From Thioalkalivibrio paradoxus ARh 1 (GTDB lineage: Bacteria; Pseudomonadota; Gammaproteobacteria; Ectothiorhodospirales; Ectothiorhodospiraceae), in assembly GCF_000227685.2 (NCBI RefSeq), contig NZ_CP007029.1:3446501-3510500 (forward strand): 64,000 bases of DNA. Direction: 5' to 3'. A program made the translations under genes and the position numbers. Shown here piece after piece: positions 7,626 to 16,948 of this stretch. The notes under the pieces were generated by a model, which saw nothing but the letters and a program-made list of their open reading frames with translations, had not been told where the DNA came from and searched no databases. The first letter of the stretch is position 1; the number at the start of each line of letters is the position of its first letter.

Positions 7626-9842
7626 TCAGTCGGCCGCCCGCCCCGACGGAGCCGCCGCGGCCCCGGAATCTCCCGATTCCAGCGGGATGTCGCAGCGATT
7701 CAGGAGATCGAAATGTTCCACCGCCTCCAGAATGCCGCGGGCATGCGTGGCCTCGGCGAAATAGATGCGCGCAAACCCCCGCAGTTTTTCCAGTTCCGGG
7801 TGATGGTTGCCCACCACGACGCCCAGCAGCCGCCCGCGCAGCATGTCCTCGTCGTTGCCGGAGTCACCGGCCACCAGCACATGTTCCAGCGGGATGCCCC
7901 ATTTGTCGGCGACGTAGCGCACGGCGAGCCCCTTGGACGCACGTACCGGCAGGAGATCCAGGAACATATCGTGCGAGTAGACGACGCGGGCATGCAGATC
8001 CGCCTGATACAGCAGCCGGTCGATCGCCGCTGCGCCTTCGAACTTTTCGGCATCCACGAAGTAGCTGATCTTGAACGGCCGCTGGTCCACCTCGGGCTGC
8101 AACTCCAGCCCCGGCTCTTTCTTCAGCAGCTCGCGCAGCCGTTCCGGCTGCCAGCGGTGGCTGATGTGGCGAGCCCAGCCCTTGTCGGGCGTCGCCTCGG
8201 CACCGTAGTAGATCTCCGAACCCACCGAGGTGATCCACAGGTCCGGAGCCGGGACTCCGTGTCGAGCCAGCACTTCCTGCGCGGAATCCAGACGCCGGCC
8301 CGTGGCCACGCCGAACACGACTTCGCCGCGGTGCCGGCGCAGCCAGGCGAGAAAGGCCTTCAGCGCCGCCGGGTCGCCGATCAGGGTATTGTCGATATCG
8401 GTCAATACCGCGCGGTCGACATCGACCAGCCGGCCGGATACCGAACGCTGTTCCCGGCGGCTGCGCCGGACTTCGCGGCCCAGTTGCTTGATCAGCTTCA
8501 CGCAAAGCGCCGCATGGCCGTCCCAGGAGTAGTGCGCGCGCACCCCCTTCACACCCTGTTCGGAGAAGCGGCGCCACAGGGCCCGGTCCGAGAGGATCGA
8601 CTCGGTGGCGGCGGCGATTCCCGGCGGATCCAGGGGATCGATCAGCACGCCGTTGTGGCAGCGCGAGAGGATCTCCTGCGGACCGCCGTCGTTGGTGGCC
8701 ACGATCGGAGCACCGCTGGCCGCGGCCTCGATCAGCGTGAGACCGAACGGTTCGGTGAGCGCCGGGTTCACGAACACGCCACGGGTGGAGGCGACCAGTC
8801 GATAGAGATCCGGCACGTCGTCGCTCTGATGATGCTTCGGGTAGGCGACCTTGCCGTAGAGATCGTGCCGGTCGATCCGCAACAGCAGATCCGTGAGCAC
8901 CTGCCGCGCCCCCTTTTCCAGAGCGGCGATGTCATCCCGGTTCCCAGCCACGATCAGCAGATTGGCATGCTCGCGCAGCCATTCACTGCCGGCGTAGGCG
9001 TCGACCAGCGCCCGGATGTTCTTGCGCTCGTCGGCCCGGGACAACGCCATGATCAGCGGTCGGTCGGGCTTCTCCAGAAACCGGGCGATGCTGGGCCAGA
9101 TCGGCGGCTTGCGCTGTCCGCGCCTGGGCGGACGAAAGCGCGACAGATCGGTACCCGGCGGGATGACGACCATGCGCGACGGATGGTAGTTGTCGTAGGT
9201 CGCGTATTGTTCGCCCACCTCCTGCTGCGTGCTGGCGATCACCCGGTGCGCGTGTGCCAGCGCCTCTTCCTCGGCCTGGATGCGCTGCGAGATGCTGTAG
9301 CGGCTCTCGATGTCGGCTTCCTTCATGCCGTTGGCCACCAAGCGTTCCCGTTTCACCCGCCCGAGCGAATGCCCTGTCTGCAGCATGGGCACGCCGAGCA
9401 GGTTGGAAATGCGCGTCGCCACGTAGCCGGCATCGGCATAGTGCCCGTGCACCACGTCCGGGCGCAGCCCGACCGTGCGGATATGGTCCAGCAGGTTGTC
9501 CGCGAAGCAATCGAGATGCGGCCAGAGCTTCTCCTTGTGCAAATAGCGGCGCGGGCCGCATTCGATCCGGACGATGCGTGCGCCGTTGCCGAGATCCTCC
9601 TCGGGCAGCGCGTAGTCGTTCGCGACGCGGCTGTCCTCCACCCTTCGCGTGACCAGATCGACGCGCCCCACCTCGGGATGTCGCGCCAACGCGCGCGCGA
9701 GTTCCACCACGTAGAGCGTCTGACCGCCGGTGTCGGCATCACGCCCCAGTTCCAGATTGCTGCCCCGGATCAGGCCATGCACGCTGATCAGCACCAGGTA
9801 GAGGCCCTCGCCGGCGCGTGCCTTGCTCTGGGTCTTCTTCAC
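7626..9842 (-). CDS. Two-domain sucrose-phosphate synthase (GT4 plus HAD phosphatase-like domain)
   Basis: A 738-residue protein. Residues 1-460 are a GT-B glycosyltransferase of family GT4: the N-terminal lobe begins SVHGLIRG and continues DADTGGQTLYVVELARAL, HGHYADAGYVA and QTGHSLGRVKR; the donor site has RADERKNI and the E-x7-E motif EPFGLTLIEAA near 364. Residues 475-735 are a HAD-IIB domain with LTDIDNTLIGD and GDSGNDEDML. This is the layout of bacterial and plant sucrose-phosphate synthases that make sucrose-6-phosphate from UDP-glucose and fructose-6-phosphate. The HAD domain keeps its motif aspartates and may act as the phosphatase. The GTG start at 9842 has GAGGAG just upstream. Sucrose would serve as a compatible solute. 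Confidence 0.9.
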   Translation of the reverse strand: MKKTQSKARAGEGLYLVLISVHGLIRGSNLELGRDADTGGQTLYVVELARALARHPEVGRVDLVTRRVEDSRVANDYALPEEDLGNGARIVRIECGPRRYLHKEKLWPHLDCFADNLLDHIRTVGLRPDVVHGHYADAGYVATRISNLLGVPMLQTGHSLGRVKRERLVANGMKEADIESRYSISQRIQAEEEALAHAHRVIASTQQEVGEQYATYDNYHPSRMVVIPPGTDLSRFRPPRRGQRKPPIWPSIARFLEKPDRPLIMALSRADERKNIRALVDAYAGSEWLREHANLLIVAGNRDDIAALEKGARQVLTDLLLRIDRHDLYGKVAYPKHHQSDDVPDLYRLVASTRGVFVNPALTEPFGLTLIEAAASGAPIVATNDGGPQEILSRCHNGVLIDPLDPPGIAAATESILSDRALWRRFSEQGVKGVRAHYSWDGHAALCVKLIKQLGREVRRSRREQRSVSGRLVDVDRAVLTDIDNTLIGDPAALKAFLAWLRRHRGEVVFGVATGRRLDSAQEVLARHGVPAPDLWITSVGSEIYYGAEATPDKGWARHISHRWQPERLRELLKKEPGLELQPEVDQRPFKISYFVDAEKFEGAAAIDRLLYQADLHARVVYSHDMFLDLLPVRASKGLAVRYVADKWGIPLEHVLVAGDSGNDEDMLRGRLLGVVVGNHHPELEKLRGFARIYFAEATHARGILEAVEHFDLLNRCDIPLESGDSGAAAAPSGRAAD

Positions 9843-10069
9843 GTTTCTCCTCGCGGCATGGGTGGGATCCTTCAGAGGCCTGGCGGCGCCGGCTAGACTC
9901 GCGGGCAGGCCCGTTCGGAGGAGGCGCAACCGGCGCGATGAATCTGCCGGCCCCCGGGGCAGCCCGCGGCCACGGATGAACCGCACGGCGCCCATAACCA
10001 TACACAATGCCGGTGAACCGGCCAAGCTTGCGTCACGCCCCGGACGCAGCCCGTTTCCGAGGAGTCTTC

Positions 10070-10468
10070 ATGATGTCCCGATCCGACGAGATTTCCGATG
10101 CCGACTGGCGGCAGCGACTGACCCCGGAGCAGTACCGCATCGCTCGCGAGGGCGGAACCGAACCGGCCTTCACGGGCCAGTATTACGATCACAAGGCGCC
10201 GGGCCGCTATCGTTGCGTCGGTTGCGGGGCCGGGTTGTTCCGCTCCACCGACAAGTACGATTCGGGTTCCGGCTGGCCCAGTTTCACCGCGCCGGCCAGC
10301 GGCGACGCGGTATCCGAGCACCGCGATGCCAGTCACGGGATGCTCCGCACCGAGGTACGCTGTGCGCGCTGCCAGTCCCATCTGGGGCATGTGTTTCCGG
10401 ATGGACCGGCGCCGACCGGTTTGCGCTACTGCATCAACTCGGCGGTGCTCGAATTCGAGCCGGACTGA
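10070..10468 (+). CDS. msrB: Peptide-methionine (R)-S-oxide reductase MsrB
   Basis: A 132-residue protein that reduces the R epimer of methionine sulfoxide in oxidised proteins. The zinc site is formed by CVGCG (about residues 52-56) and CARC (about residues 101-104); the substrate region reads [10 protein letters not shown], and the catalytic cysteine is in RYCINSAVL near residue 122. The start is one of two adjacent ATGs (10070 or 10073) six to nine bases after CGAGGAG. It diverges from the sucrose-phosphate synthase across a 227-base promoter region and converges on the efflux pump with a shared terminator. Confidence 0.95.
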   Translation: MMSRSDEISDADWRQRLTPEQYRIAREGGTEPAFTGQYYDHKAPGRYRCVGCGAGLFRSTDKYDSGSGWPSFTAPASGDAVSEHRDASHGMLRTEVRCARCQSHLGHVFPDGPAPTGLRYCINSAVLEFEPD

Positions 10469-10486
10469 CCGGTCGCCCCTCCCCGG

Positions 10487-10513
10487 CCCCCTCCCGCGCA
10501 CTGCGGGAGGGGG
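10487..10513. terminator. GC-rich hairpin between msrB and the RND pump
   Basis: Eleven-base perfect arms (10487-10497 with 10503-10513) enclose a five-base loop GCACT. The hairpin sits 18 bases after the msrB stop and just before the end of the convergent RND gene, so it could terminate transcripts from both sides. No clear U-tract follows on either strand, so termination efficiency is uncertain. Confidence 0.55.
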
Positions 10514-10516
10514 AAG

Positions 10517-13500
10517 CTACGAATTCCTGGTTTCAGTGGCGGGGGCAACGATATCCCGATCGCGATCCACGTCGTCGATGCGCCCATCGAGACCCTCGAT
10601 GGTTCGGGTCGTGGCCTTGGGCGACTCGGTGCGGCGCGCGAGCAACGTGTAGGCCGCGGGAATCACGAACAGCGTGAACAGCGTCGCGAACAGCACCCCG
10701 GAAAACACCGCGATACCGATCACGAAGCGGGTCTCGGAACCCGGACCGGTCGCGAGAATCAGCGGGATGGACCCGGCGACCGTGGTGAGCGCGGTCATCA
10801 GCACCGGACGCAGCCGCATGCTGGACGCCTCGACGATGGCCCGGTGGAATTCGCGTCCGTGATCGCGCAACTGGTTCGCGAACTCGACGATCAGGATGCC
10901 GTTCTTGGCCGCCAGCCCGATCAGCATCACCATGCCGATCTGACTGTAGATGTTCATCGTCTGACCGGTGAAGTACAGCCCCAGCAGCGCGCCGACAATC
11001 GCGAGCGGCACCGTGAGCATGATCACCAACGGGTGCACGAAACTCTCGAACTGCGCGGCGAGCACCAGGTAGACCACCAGCAGCGCGAGCACGAACACGA
11101 AGAACACCGCCTGCGCGCCCTCGCGCAGATCCAGAGACTCGCCCTTGTAGTCGATGCGGGCCTCGGGCGGCAGGACCTCGGCGGCCGCGGCATCGAGCTC
11201 CGCGAGCACCTGACCCAGCGTGTGGCCTTCCTGCACCGCCGCAGTCAACGTCACCGCGCGCGCACGGTTGTAGCGTTCGAGTGATCCGGCACCGGCCACC
11301 TCGTCGTAGCTGACCAGGCTGGACAGCGGGATCAGCATGCCCCGGTCCGAGCGCACGTAGAGGTTCGAGATGTCGCCCGGCGTGCGGCGCTGGTCGGAAC
11401 GTCCCTCGACGATCACGTCGTACTCCTCGCCGCGCTCGATGAAGGTGGTCACGCTGCGCCCGCCGAGCATCACGTCCAATGTGCGCCCGACGGTGGTCAG
11501 CGACACCCCGAGGTCGGCTGCCCGGTCGCGGTCGATATGCACCGAGATCTGCGGCTGCGTCGGCCGGTAGTCCAGCTCGAGCCTTGCGAGGCCGGGGATC
11601 TCCTCCGCGCGCTCGAGCAATGTCTCACCCCACTCGGCGAGTTCGTCGTAATCGGGCCCGGTGATCACGAACTGCACCGGAGGTCCGATCCGCCCGGCCG
11701 AGAGTCCCTGGCGCATGATCGCGCGCGCGGTGATCCCCGGGATCTCCGCCAGCGAGGCGTTGATCTCGTCCATCACCTCCCAGGACGAGCGCTCCCGGTC
11801 GTTCCAGTGATGCATGATCACGATCACGAAGCCGTTGTTCACCGCCTCCGGGTTGCCGAAACCGCGCGGGGTACGCACCATGATCCTGCGCACATCACCC
11901 TGCTCGGTCATCGGCAGCAGGCGGCGCTCGACCTCCGCCATCCGCTCGCTCATGTAGTCGAAGCTCGCGCCCTCCGGGCCGGTGACCATGATGAAAAACG
12001 CGCCCCGGTCCTCGCGCGGCGCGAACTCCTCCGGGATTTCGCTCAGCAGCCACCAGGCGCCGCCGAGCGCCAGCAGCAGGATGGGCACCACACCCCAGGC
12101 ATGCGGCAGACTGCGCTCGAGCAGCCGCCGATAGCCGCGCTCCAGCGCCCCGAAGCCGCGGCTGACGAAACGCGCCATGCCGGTATCGTCGTCGCCCTTG
12201 TGCATCAGCCGTCCGGAAAGCACGGGCGCCAGCGTCAGCGCGACGATGCTCGAGAACACCACCGCGATCGCGATCGCGAGCGCGAACTCGGTGAACAGCC
12301 GCCCGACGGTACCGCTGAGAAAGGCCAACGGCACGAACACCGCGACCAGTACCGAGGTGGTCGCGACGATCGCGAAACCGACCTGGCGGGCCCCGCGGTA
12401 CGCCGCCAGCAGACCCGGTTCACCGCGCTCGATGCGCCGGTGGATGTTCTCGAGCATCACGATTGCATCGTCGACCACCAGCCCGATTGCGAGCACCAGC
12501 GCGAGCAAGGTCAGCAGGTTCACCGAGAAGCCAAGCAGCGCGACGCCGATGAACGCGGCGGTGATCGCGACCGGGACCGTCACGCCGGGGATCAGCGTCG
12601 CGCGCCAGCTGCCGAGGAACAGGTAGATCACCAGCACCACCGCGGCGGTCGCGATCGCGAGCGTGATGTAGACCTCGCGGATCGCGCCCTCGATGAACAC
12701 CGAGCTGTCATAGGTGACCACCAGCGAGGTGCCGTCGGGCAGCTGCTCCTGCAGATCGGCCGCAACCCGTTTCACGCCGTCGGCAACGTCGAGCACGTTC
12801 GCGTTGGCCTGGCGGATGATGCCGAGCCCGACCATGTCCTCGCCGTTGCCCCGAAACTCGGTGCGCTCGGAGTCCGAGCCGAGCCTGACCTCGGCCACCT
12901 CGCCCAGACGCACCAGGTGCTGGTTGTCCGCGCGCCGGATCACCAGGCTCTCGAAATCCTCGACGGTGCGGTACATGCGGTCGACGCGAACCCGAAACTC
13001 GCGGTCGACCGAATCGACCCGACCCGCGGGCAGCTCGACGTTCTCGCGCCGCAGCGCGTCCTCGATGTCGACGACGGTGAGCTCACGCGCCGCCAACGCC
13101 TCGCGGTCGACCCAGATTCGCATCGCGTAGCGGCGGGCCCCGCCGAGCCGGATCAGCGCAACGCCGTCGACCACCGACAGCCGGTCGACCAGGTAGCGGC
13201 GCGCGTAGTCGGCGAGCTCCAGGCCATCCATCGTGGTGCTCGAGAGGTTCAGCCAGAGAATCGGGCTCGCGTCGGCGTCGGCCTTGGTCACCTGCGGTGG
13301 GTCGACCTCGTCGGGCAGGAACCGCACCACGCGCGACACCGCTTCGCGGATGTCGTTGGCGGCGGCGTCGATGTCGCGGTTCAGGTTGAACTCGACGGTG
13401 ATCGACGAGCGGCCGTCGCGGCTCGACGACTGGATGTAGCGGATCCCCTCGATGCCGGCGATTCGGTCCTCGAGGCGCTGGGTGACCTCGCGCTCGATGA

Positions 13501-13672
13501 TCTCGGCACTGGCACCCGAATAGTCGGTGGTCACGGTGATCACCGGCGCGTCGATGTCGGGGTACTCGCGCAGCGGCAGTTGCTGATAGGCGATCAGGCC
13601 GAAGGTGACCAGCAGCAGGTTGAACACGACCGCGAGTACCGGCCGGCGATTCGCGATGTCGGAGATGATCAT
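10517..13672 (-). CDS. RND efflux transporter, HAE-1/AcrB family
   Basis: A 1051-residue inner-membrane resistance-nodulation-division transporter. The first helix begins at residue 1 (ISDIANRRPVLAVVFNLLL), followed by the long periplasmic domain with REYPDIDAPVITV. The proton-relay helix 4 has LALVLAIGLVVDDAIVMLENIHR, containing the conserved pair of adjacent aspartates. The second half repeats the fold (QIGMVMLIGLAAKNGILIVEFANQLRD). Length and layout match AcrB/MexB-type drug pumps rather than metal pumps. Its ATG overlaps the adaptor's stop by four bases (ATGA). No outer-membrane TolC gene is adjacent, so it must borrow one. Confidence 0.93.
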   Translation of the reverse strand: MIISDIANRRPVLAVVFNLLLVTFGLIAYQQLPLREYPDIDAPVITVTTDYSGASAEIIEREVTQRLEDRIAGIEGIRYIQSSSRDGRSSITVEFNLNRDIDAAANDIREAVSRVVRFLPDEVDPPQVTKADADASPILWLNLSSTTMDGLELADYARRYLVDRLSVVDGVALIRLGGARRYAMRIWVDREALAARELTVVDIEDALRRENVELPAGRVDSVDREFRVRVDRMYRTVEDFESLVIRRADNQHLVRLGEVAEVRLGSDSERTEFRGNGEDMVGLGIIRQANANVLDVADGVKRVAADLQEQLPDGTSLVVTYDSSVFIEGAIREVYITLAIATAAVVLVIYLFLGSWRATLIPGVTVPVAITAAFIGVALLGFSVNLLTLLALVLAIGLVVDDAIVMLENIHRRIERGEPGLLAAYRGARQVGFAIVATTSVLVAVFVPLAFLSGTVGRLFTEFALAIAIAVVFSSIVALTLAPVLSGRLMHKGDDDTGMARFVSRGFGALERGYRRLLERSLPHAWGVVPILLLALGGAWWLLSEIPEEFAPREDRGAFFIMVTGPEGASFDYMSERMAEVERRLLPMTEQGDVRRIMVRTPRGFGNPEAVNNGFVIVIMHHWNDRERSSWEVMDEINASLAEIPGITARAIMRQGLSAGRIGPPVQFVITGPDYDELAEWGETLLERAEEIPGLARLELDYRPTQPQISVHIDRDRAADLGVSLTTVGRTLDVMLGGRSVTTFIERGEEYDVIVEGRSDQRRTPGDISNLYVRSDRGMLIPLSSLVSYDEVAGAGSLERYNRARAVTLTAAVQEGHTLGQVLAELDAAAAEVLPPEARIDYKGESLDLREGAQAVFFVFVLALLVVYLVLAAQFESFVHPLVIMLTVPLAIVGALLGLYFTGQTMNIYSQIGMVMLIGLAAKNGILIVEFANQLRDHGREFHRAIVEASSMRLRPVLMTALTTVAGSIPLILATGPGSETRFVIGIAVFSGVLFATLFTLFVIPAAYTLLARRTESPKATTRTIEGLDGRIDDVDRDRDIVAPATETRNS

Positions 13673-14745
13673 GCCGGTTCTTCCTCCAGCACTCGCACCT
13701 CGCTGCCCTGGCGCACGCGCAGAATGCCATCGGTGACCACCCGGTCACCCGCAGCGAGTCCGTCCAGCACCTCGACCCAGCCCGGCTGGCGCCGACCGAT
13801 CCGGATCTGCTGGCGCTCGACCTTGCCGTCGTCGGCGAGCCGGAAGACGAAATGCCGGTCGGCCGTCGCGAGCACCGCGCCTTCAGGAATCGCCAGCCGA
13901 TCCGCCGGATCGAGCGGCAGGCGCGTGGTCAGCAGCATCCCGGGCCGCAGCTCGCGCTCGGGGTTATCGATCTCCGCGCGCACGGTGAAGCTGCGGGTGG
14001 CGACGTCGACCCGGGTGCTGACTGCGGTGACCACGCCCTCGAACACGCGGTCGCGGAACGCGACGCTGCGCGCCTTCACCGGTTTACCCGCGCGCACCGC
14101 ACCCAGGAAACGCTCGGGCACGGTGAAATCGAGTTTGATGACCGAGATGTCATCGAGCTCGGCGACGGCGGTGCCGGGCGACACCAGCGAACCCGAGCTG
14201 ACCCGCCGCAGCCCAAGTACTCCGGCGAACGGCGCCCGGATCACGCGATCGGAAAGCCGCGCCTCGACCGCGGCCAGGCGGGCCTCCGATTCCTCGACAC
14301 GCGAGCGCTGCTGGTCCACCTGCTGGCGCGGCACGATGCCGTCTGCCGCCAGCCCGCGAATGCGGTTCAATTCGCGCCGTTGTTCCGCCAACGCGACCTG
14401 CGCTTCGCGCTGCTCTGCGAACTCCTCCGCTGACGCGAGGCGCACCAGGATCTGACCCGCCTCGACCTCGTCGCCATCGCGAAACGCGATTTCGGCCACG
14501 GTCGCGGTCACGGTCGCGGTCAGCGTGACCGATTCATTGGCCTGCGCGGTGCCGAGCGACTCGAGCACCGTCTCGAAGCGCTGCGGCTCGACCACGGCCA
14601 GACGCACCGGGATCCTGCGGTCGACGGCGGCATTGCCGGCCGCCGGGCTCGCGTTACCCGCCGCGCGCTCCTGGCTCGACCAGAACCACAAGCCACCGGC
14701 ACCGACAGCGGCCAACAGCAGCACGATGACGAACGCTTTCAACAC
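13669..14745 (-). CDS. RND efflux periplasmic adaptor (membrane fusion protein)
   Basis: A protein of about 358 residues with an N-terminal membrane anchor (LKAFVIVLLLAAVGAGGLWFW), then the adaptor pattern: barrel-sandwich half GDEVEAGQILVRL, an alpha-helical hairpin rich in Gln, Glu and Arg (residues ~95-160), the second lipoyl half RAPFAGVLGLRRVSSGSLV, and beta-barrel segments. It couples the downstream RND pump to an outer-membrane channel. The start is uncertain: GTG at 14745 gives a compact anchor, while a TTG at 14775 adds ten residues; neither has a strong ribosome-binding site. Confidence 0.88.
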   Translation of the reverse strand: MLKAFVIVLLLAAVGAGGLWFWSSQERAAGNASPAAGNAAVDRRIPVRLAVVEPQRFETVLESLGTAQANESVTLTATVTATVAEIAFRDGDEVEAGQILVRLASAEEFAEQREAQVALAEQRRELNRIRGLAADGIVPRQQVDQQRSRVEESEARLAAVEARLSDRVIRAPFAGVLGLRRVSSGSLVSPGTAVAELDDISVIKLDFTVPERFLGAVRAGKPVKARSVAFRDRVFEGVVTAVSTRVDVATRSFTVRAEIDNPERELRPGMLLTTRLPLDPADRLAIPEGAVLATADRHFVFRLADDGKVERQQIRIGRRQPGWVEVLDGLAAGDRVVTDGILRVRQGSEVRVLEEEPA

Positions 14746-14901
14746 CGTGCTTCGCTGGCGGCCCAAGTGGGGCAAGTCCGTTTTCTTCGCACGACCAGTG
14801 GTCTCCCTCGACCTGCACGCTCACCGCCACGCCCATCGTGCAGCAGCCACCGCGCGTTGTTGACCGATTGGGCCGGCACCCTCCGACGGTCTCCCTCCCG
14901 C

Positions 14902-15070
14902 CTAGGAGCCTGTCGGACTTGGGTGCCCGTAGCGAGCCGCGTGGGAGAGCGAGGGCAGTTTTTCATGATTTCGAGGCGCATAGCGGTTCTATGGAACGAG
15001 AAATCAGGGAACAATGCACCGCTATTCCCACCGGCGCAGTAGGAGCAGCCCAAGTCCGACAGGCTCCTAG
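14902..15070. repeat. 169-bp MITE-like element with perfect 22-bp terminal inverted repeats
   Basis: The ends 14902-14923 and 15049-15070 are perfect reverse complements over 22 bases, and both outer ends read CTAG. The interior of about 125 bases holds no credible gene. This is the form of a miniature inverted-repeat transposable element moved by a transposase encoded elsewhere; CTAG may be a duplicated target, but because CTAG is its own reverse complement this cannot be proved here. A related single end occurs at 39194-39224. The element fills most of the 498-base gap between the gshA end and the adaptor gene; I see nothing else in that gap except a short unstructured GC-rich stretch. Confidence 0.7.
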
Positions 15071-15243
15071 TGAAAGACCGCGGCATAAAGGTTTAATTCC
15101 ATTCCGCCCCGGGAAACGCCCTGTTGCCAAGCGCGGACACCTGCGCGCCGGGCGGGCCAAGCGCAGAGCCTCCCCGCGCCCCGAGCTCGCTTTCGCTCAC
15201 ACCCCTCTCCCGCAGGCGAGGGAAACGGCAGCGCGCGACCGGT

Positions 15244-16854
15244 TCAGCGGATGAACGAGCGTGCACCCGACATTCCCACGAGACTGCCATCGAAATAGCG
15301 CTGAAGGAAGCTGTCGAAATCGTAGCGGTCGCTGGCCTCCATCGCGGCCTGTTCGGTCAGCGAATGCTGGGCCAGCTCGACCAGTTCGGCCTCGCGGGGC
15401 AGCGGGCAGTTGCTGCGGAAAGCCTCGCGGTGCTGGTCCGAAAGCCGCCGCGCATAGCGGTAGAACCCCTCCTCGCGCGCCATCATGTCCTCCAGCATCC
15501 GCGCCGACGGGGTCAGCGCGGCCTGTTCCACCTTGCCCCATTGTTCGCTCAGCGAACGGCGATACGGGTCTCCGGGCAGGCCCTGGTCGAGCATTGCCGC
15601 AACCGGGCGCATCAGAGTCAGGATCTCGCGACCGAGATCCTGCAATGCCGCGGGACCACGCTCGCAGCGCAGCATCAGGCCGGGCTTGCGGCCGTAGTGC
15701 GCCACCGCGAGCAGGTTCGCGTCGATGTCGGCCATCGCCGACTCGCTGAGTGGGGCGCTGGGAATCAGCAGCGCCGTGAGACAGAAAGCCTCGAGGAAGC
15801 GCAGCTGGCTCTCATCCACGCCAAGCGGGTGCTGGGCGTTCACATCGACCGAGCGCAGTTCGACATAGGCGATACCCCGCGACTCCAGCGCATCGGTCGG
15901 CTTCTCGAAGCGTTCCAGCGGCTGCTTGGGCCGCACCGAACTGTAGTACTCGTTCTCGATCTGCAGGATATTCGCGTTCAGCTGCCGGTACTCGCCGTTC
16001 ACCTTGACCCCGATCCGGGCCCATTCCGGGCTCTCGGTGGTGATCGCACAGCGCAGGCTGTCGACGTACTCGGCCAGCGAGTTGTAGTTGGCCTTGATCC
16101 CGGTGTCCGCCTCCTTGCGGTTGTTGTAGCCGATGTCCCCCATGCGCAGGCTGGTCGCCAGCGGCAGGTAGCTGCTGTCGTCATCGAAGTCCTCGAGCCT
16201 GGCTCCGCGCCCATCGAGGAAAGTGTTGCAGACCGCAGGAGACGCACCGAACAGGTAGGGCACCAGCCAGCCGAAACGCAGCAGGTTGCGGATCATCCCC
16301 ATCATGCAGCGGTCGCGGAAGTCGCGGTCGTCGGTCTCGCCGCGCAAGTCGGCCAGGATCGGCCAAAGTGCGGGCTGCGGCGAATAGTTGAAATGCACGC
16401 CGGCGATCACCTGCATCAAGCGCCCGTAGCGGTGTCCGAGCCCGATGCGGTAGACGGTCTTCATCCGGCCGGCGTTGGAATGGCCGTACTGCGCCACCGG
16501 GATCGAATCCTCGCCACTGACCGCGCAGGGCATGCTGGTGGCCCAGAGAATCTCGTCGCCGACCCGGGCTGCCGCAAAGGCCTGCAGATCCTGCAGGAAA
16601 CCCAGCGTTTCGCGCACATCGTCGAACGGCGGCGTGACCAGTTCCAGCAGTGCCTCGGAATAATCGGTGGTGATGTAGGGATGGGTCAGCGCCGACCCCA
16701 GACCGGCAGGGTGCGGTGTCTGTGCGATCGATCCGGCCGCCCGTACCCGGAGCGTCTCTTTCTCCAGGCCGATCCGGCCGCGCAACGCGGTCGGCGGCAG
16801 CCGCTCGCCCAAGCGCAGCATCAGTTGCTGAAGATCGTTTTCGGGAGTACCCAC
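15244..16854 (-). CDS. gshA: Glutamate-cysteine ligase GshA
   Basis: A 536-residue enzyme that joins glutamate and cysteine with ATP in the first step of glutathione synthesis. It is the gammaproteobacterial class I type: GRIGLEKETLRV near residue 26, TDYSEALLELVTPP near 65, and the internal YVELRSVDVN and NPLGV-like HPLGVDESQLRF segments are all present, and E. coli GshA is of similar length (518). The start is a GTG at 16854 preceded by AAGGAAC; an upstream ORF extension to 16989 looks non-coding. It diverges from mtfA. Glutathione could also serve sulfur-transfer chemistry in a sulfur oxidiser, which is inference. Confidence 0.93.
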   Translation of the reverse strand: MGTPENDLQQLMLRLGERLPPTALRGRIGLEKETLRVRAAGSIAQTPHPAGLGSALTHPYITTDYSEALLELVTPPFDDVRETLGFLQDLQAFAAARVGDEILWATSMPCAVSGEDSIPVAQYGHSNAGRMKTVYRIGLGHRYGRLMQVIAGVHFNYSPQPALWPILADLRGETDDRDFRDRCMMGMIRNLLRFGWLVPYLFGASPAVCNTFLDGRGARLEDFDDDSSYLPLATSLRMGDIGYNNRKEADTGIKANYNSLAEYVDSLRCAITTESPEWARIGVKVNGEYRQLNANILQIENEYYSSVRPKQPLERFEKPTDALESRGIAYVELRSVDVNAQHPLGVDESQLRFLEAFCLTALLIPSAPLSESAMADIDANLLAVAHYGRKPGLMLRCERGPAALQDLGREILTLMRPVAAMLDQGLPGDPYRRSLSEQWGKVEQAALTPSARMLEDMMAREEGFYRYARRLSDQHREAFRSNCPLPREAELVELAQHSLTEQAAMEASDRYDFDSFLQRYFDGSLVGMSGARSFIR

Positions 16855-16948
16855 GTACGTGTTCCTTTGCCCCAGGGGAAAAAAGCGGGGAACATACCGT
16901 AATGACCACGCGCGGTCACATTGGTGTCCGCGGGATAATGATGCCTCG

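Noticed and set aside
6402-9896. 1164-codon open frame on the plus strand
   Set aside because: Antisense to the sucrose-phosphate synthase and RDD/DUF2934 genes, low-complexity composition, no ribosome-binding site.
11537-14455. 972-codon open frame on the plus strand
   Set aside because: Antisense to the RND pump and adaptor; rich in Arg, His, Gln and Asp as expected for a mirror frame.
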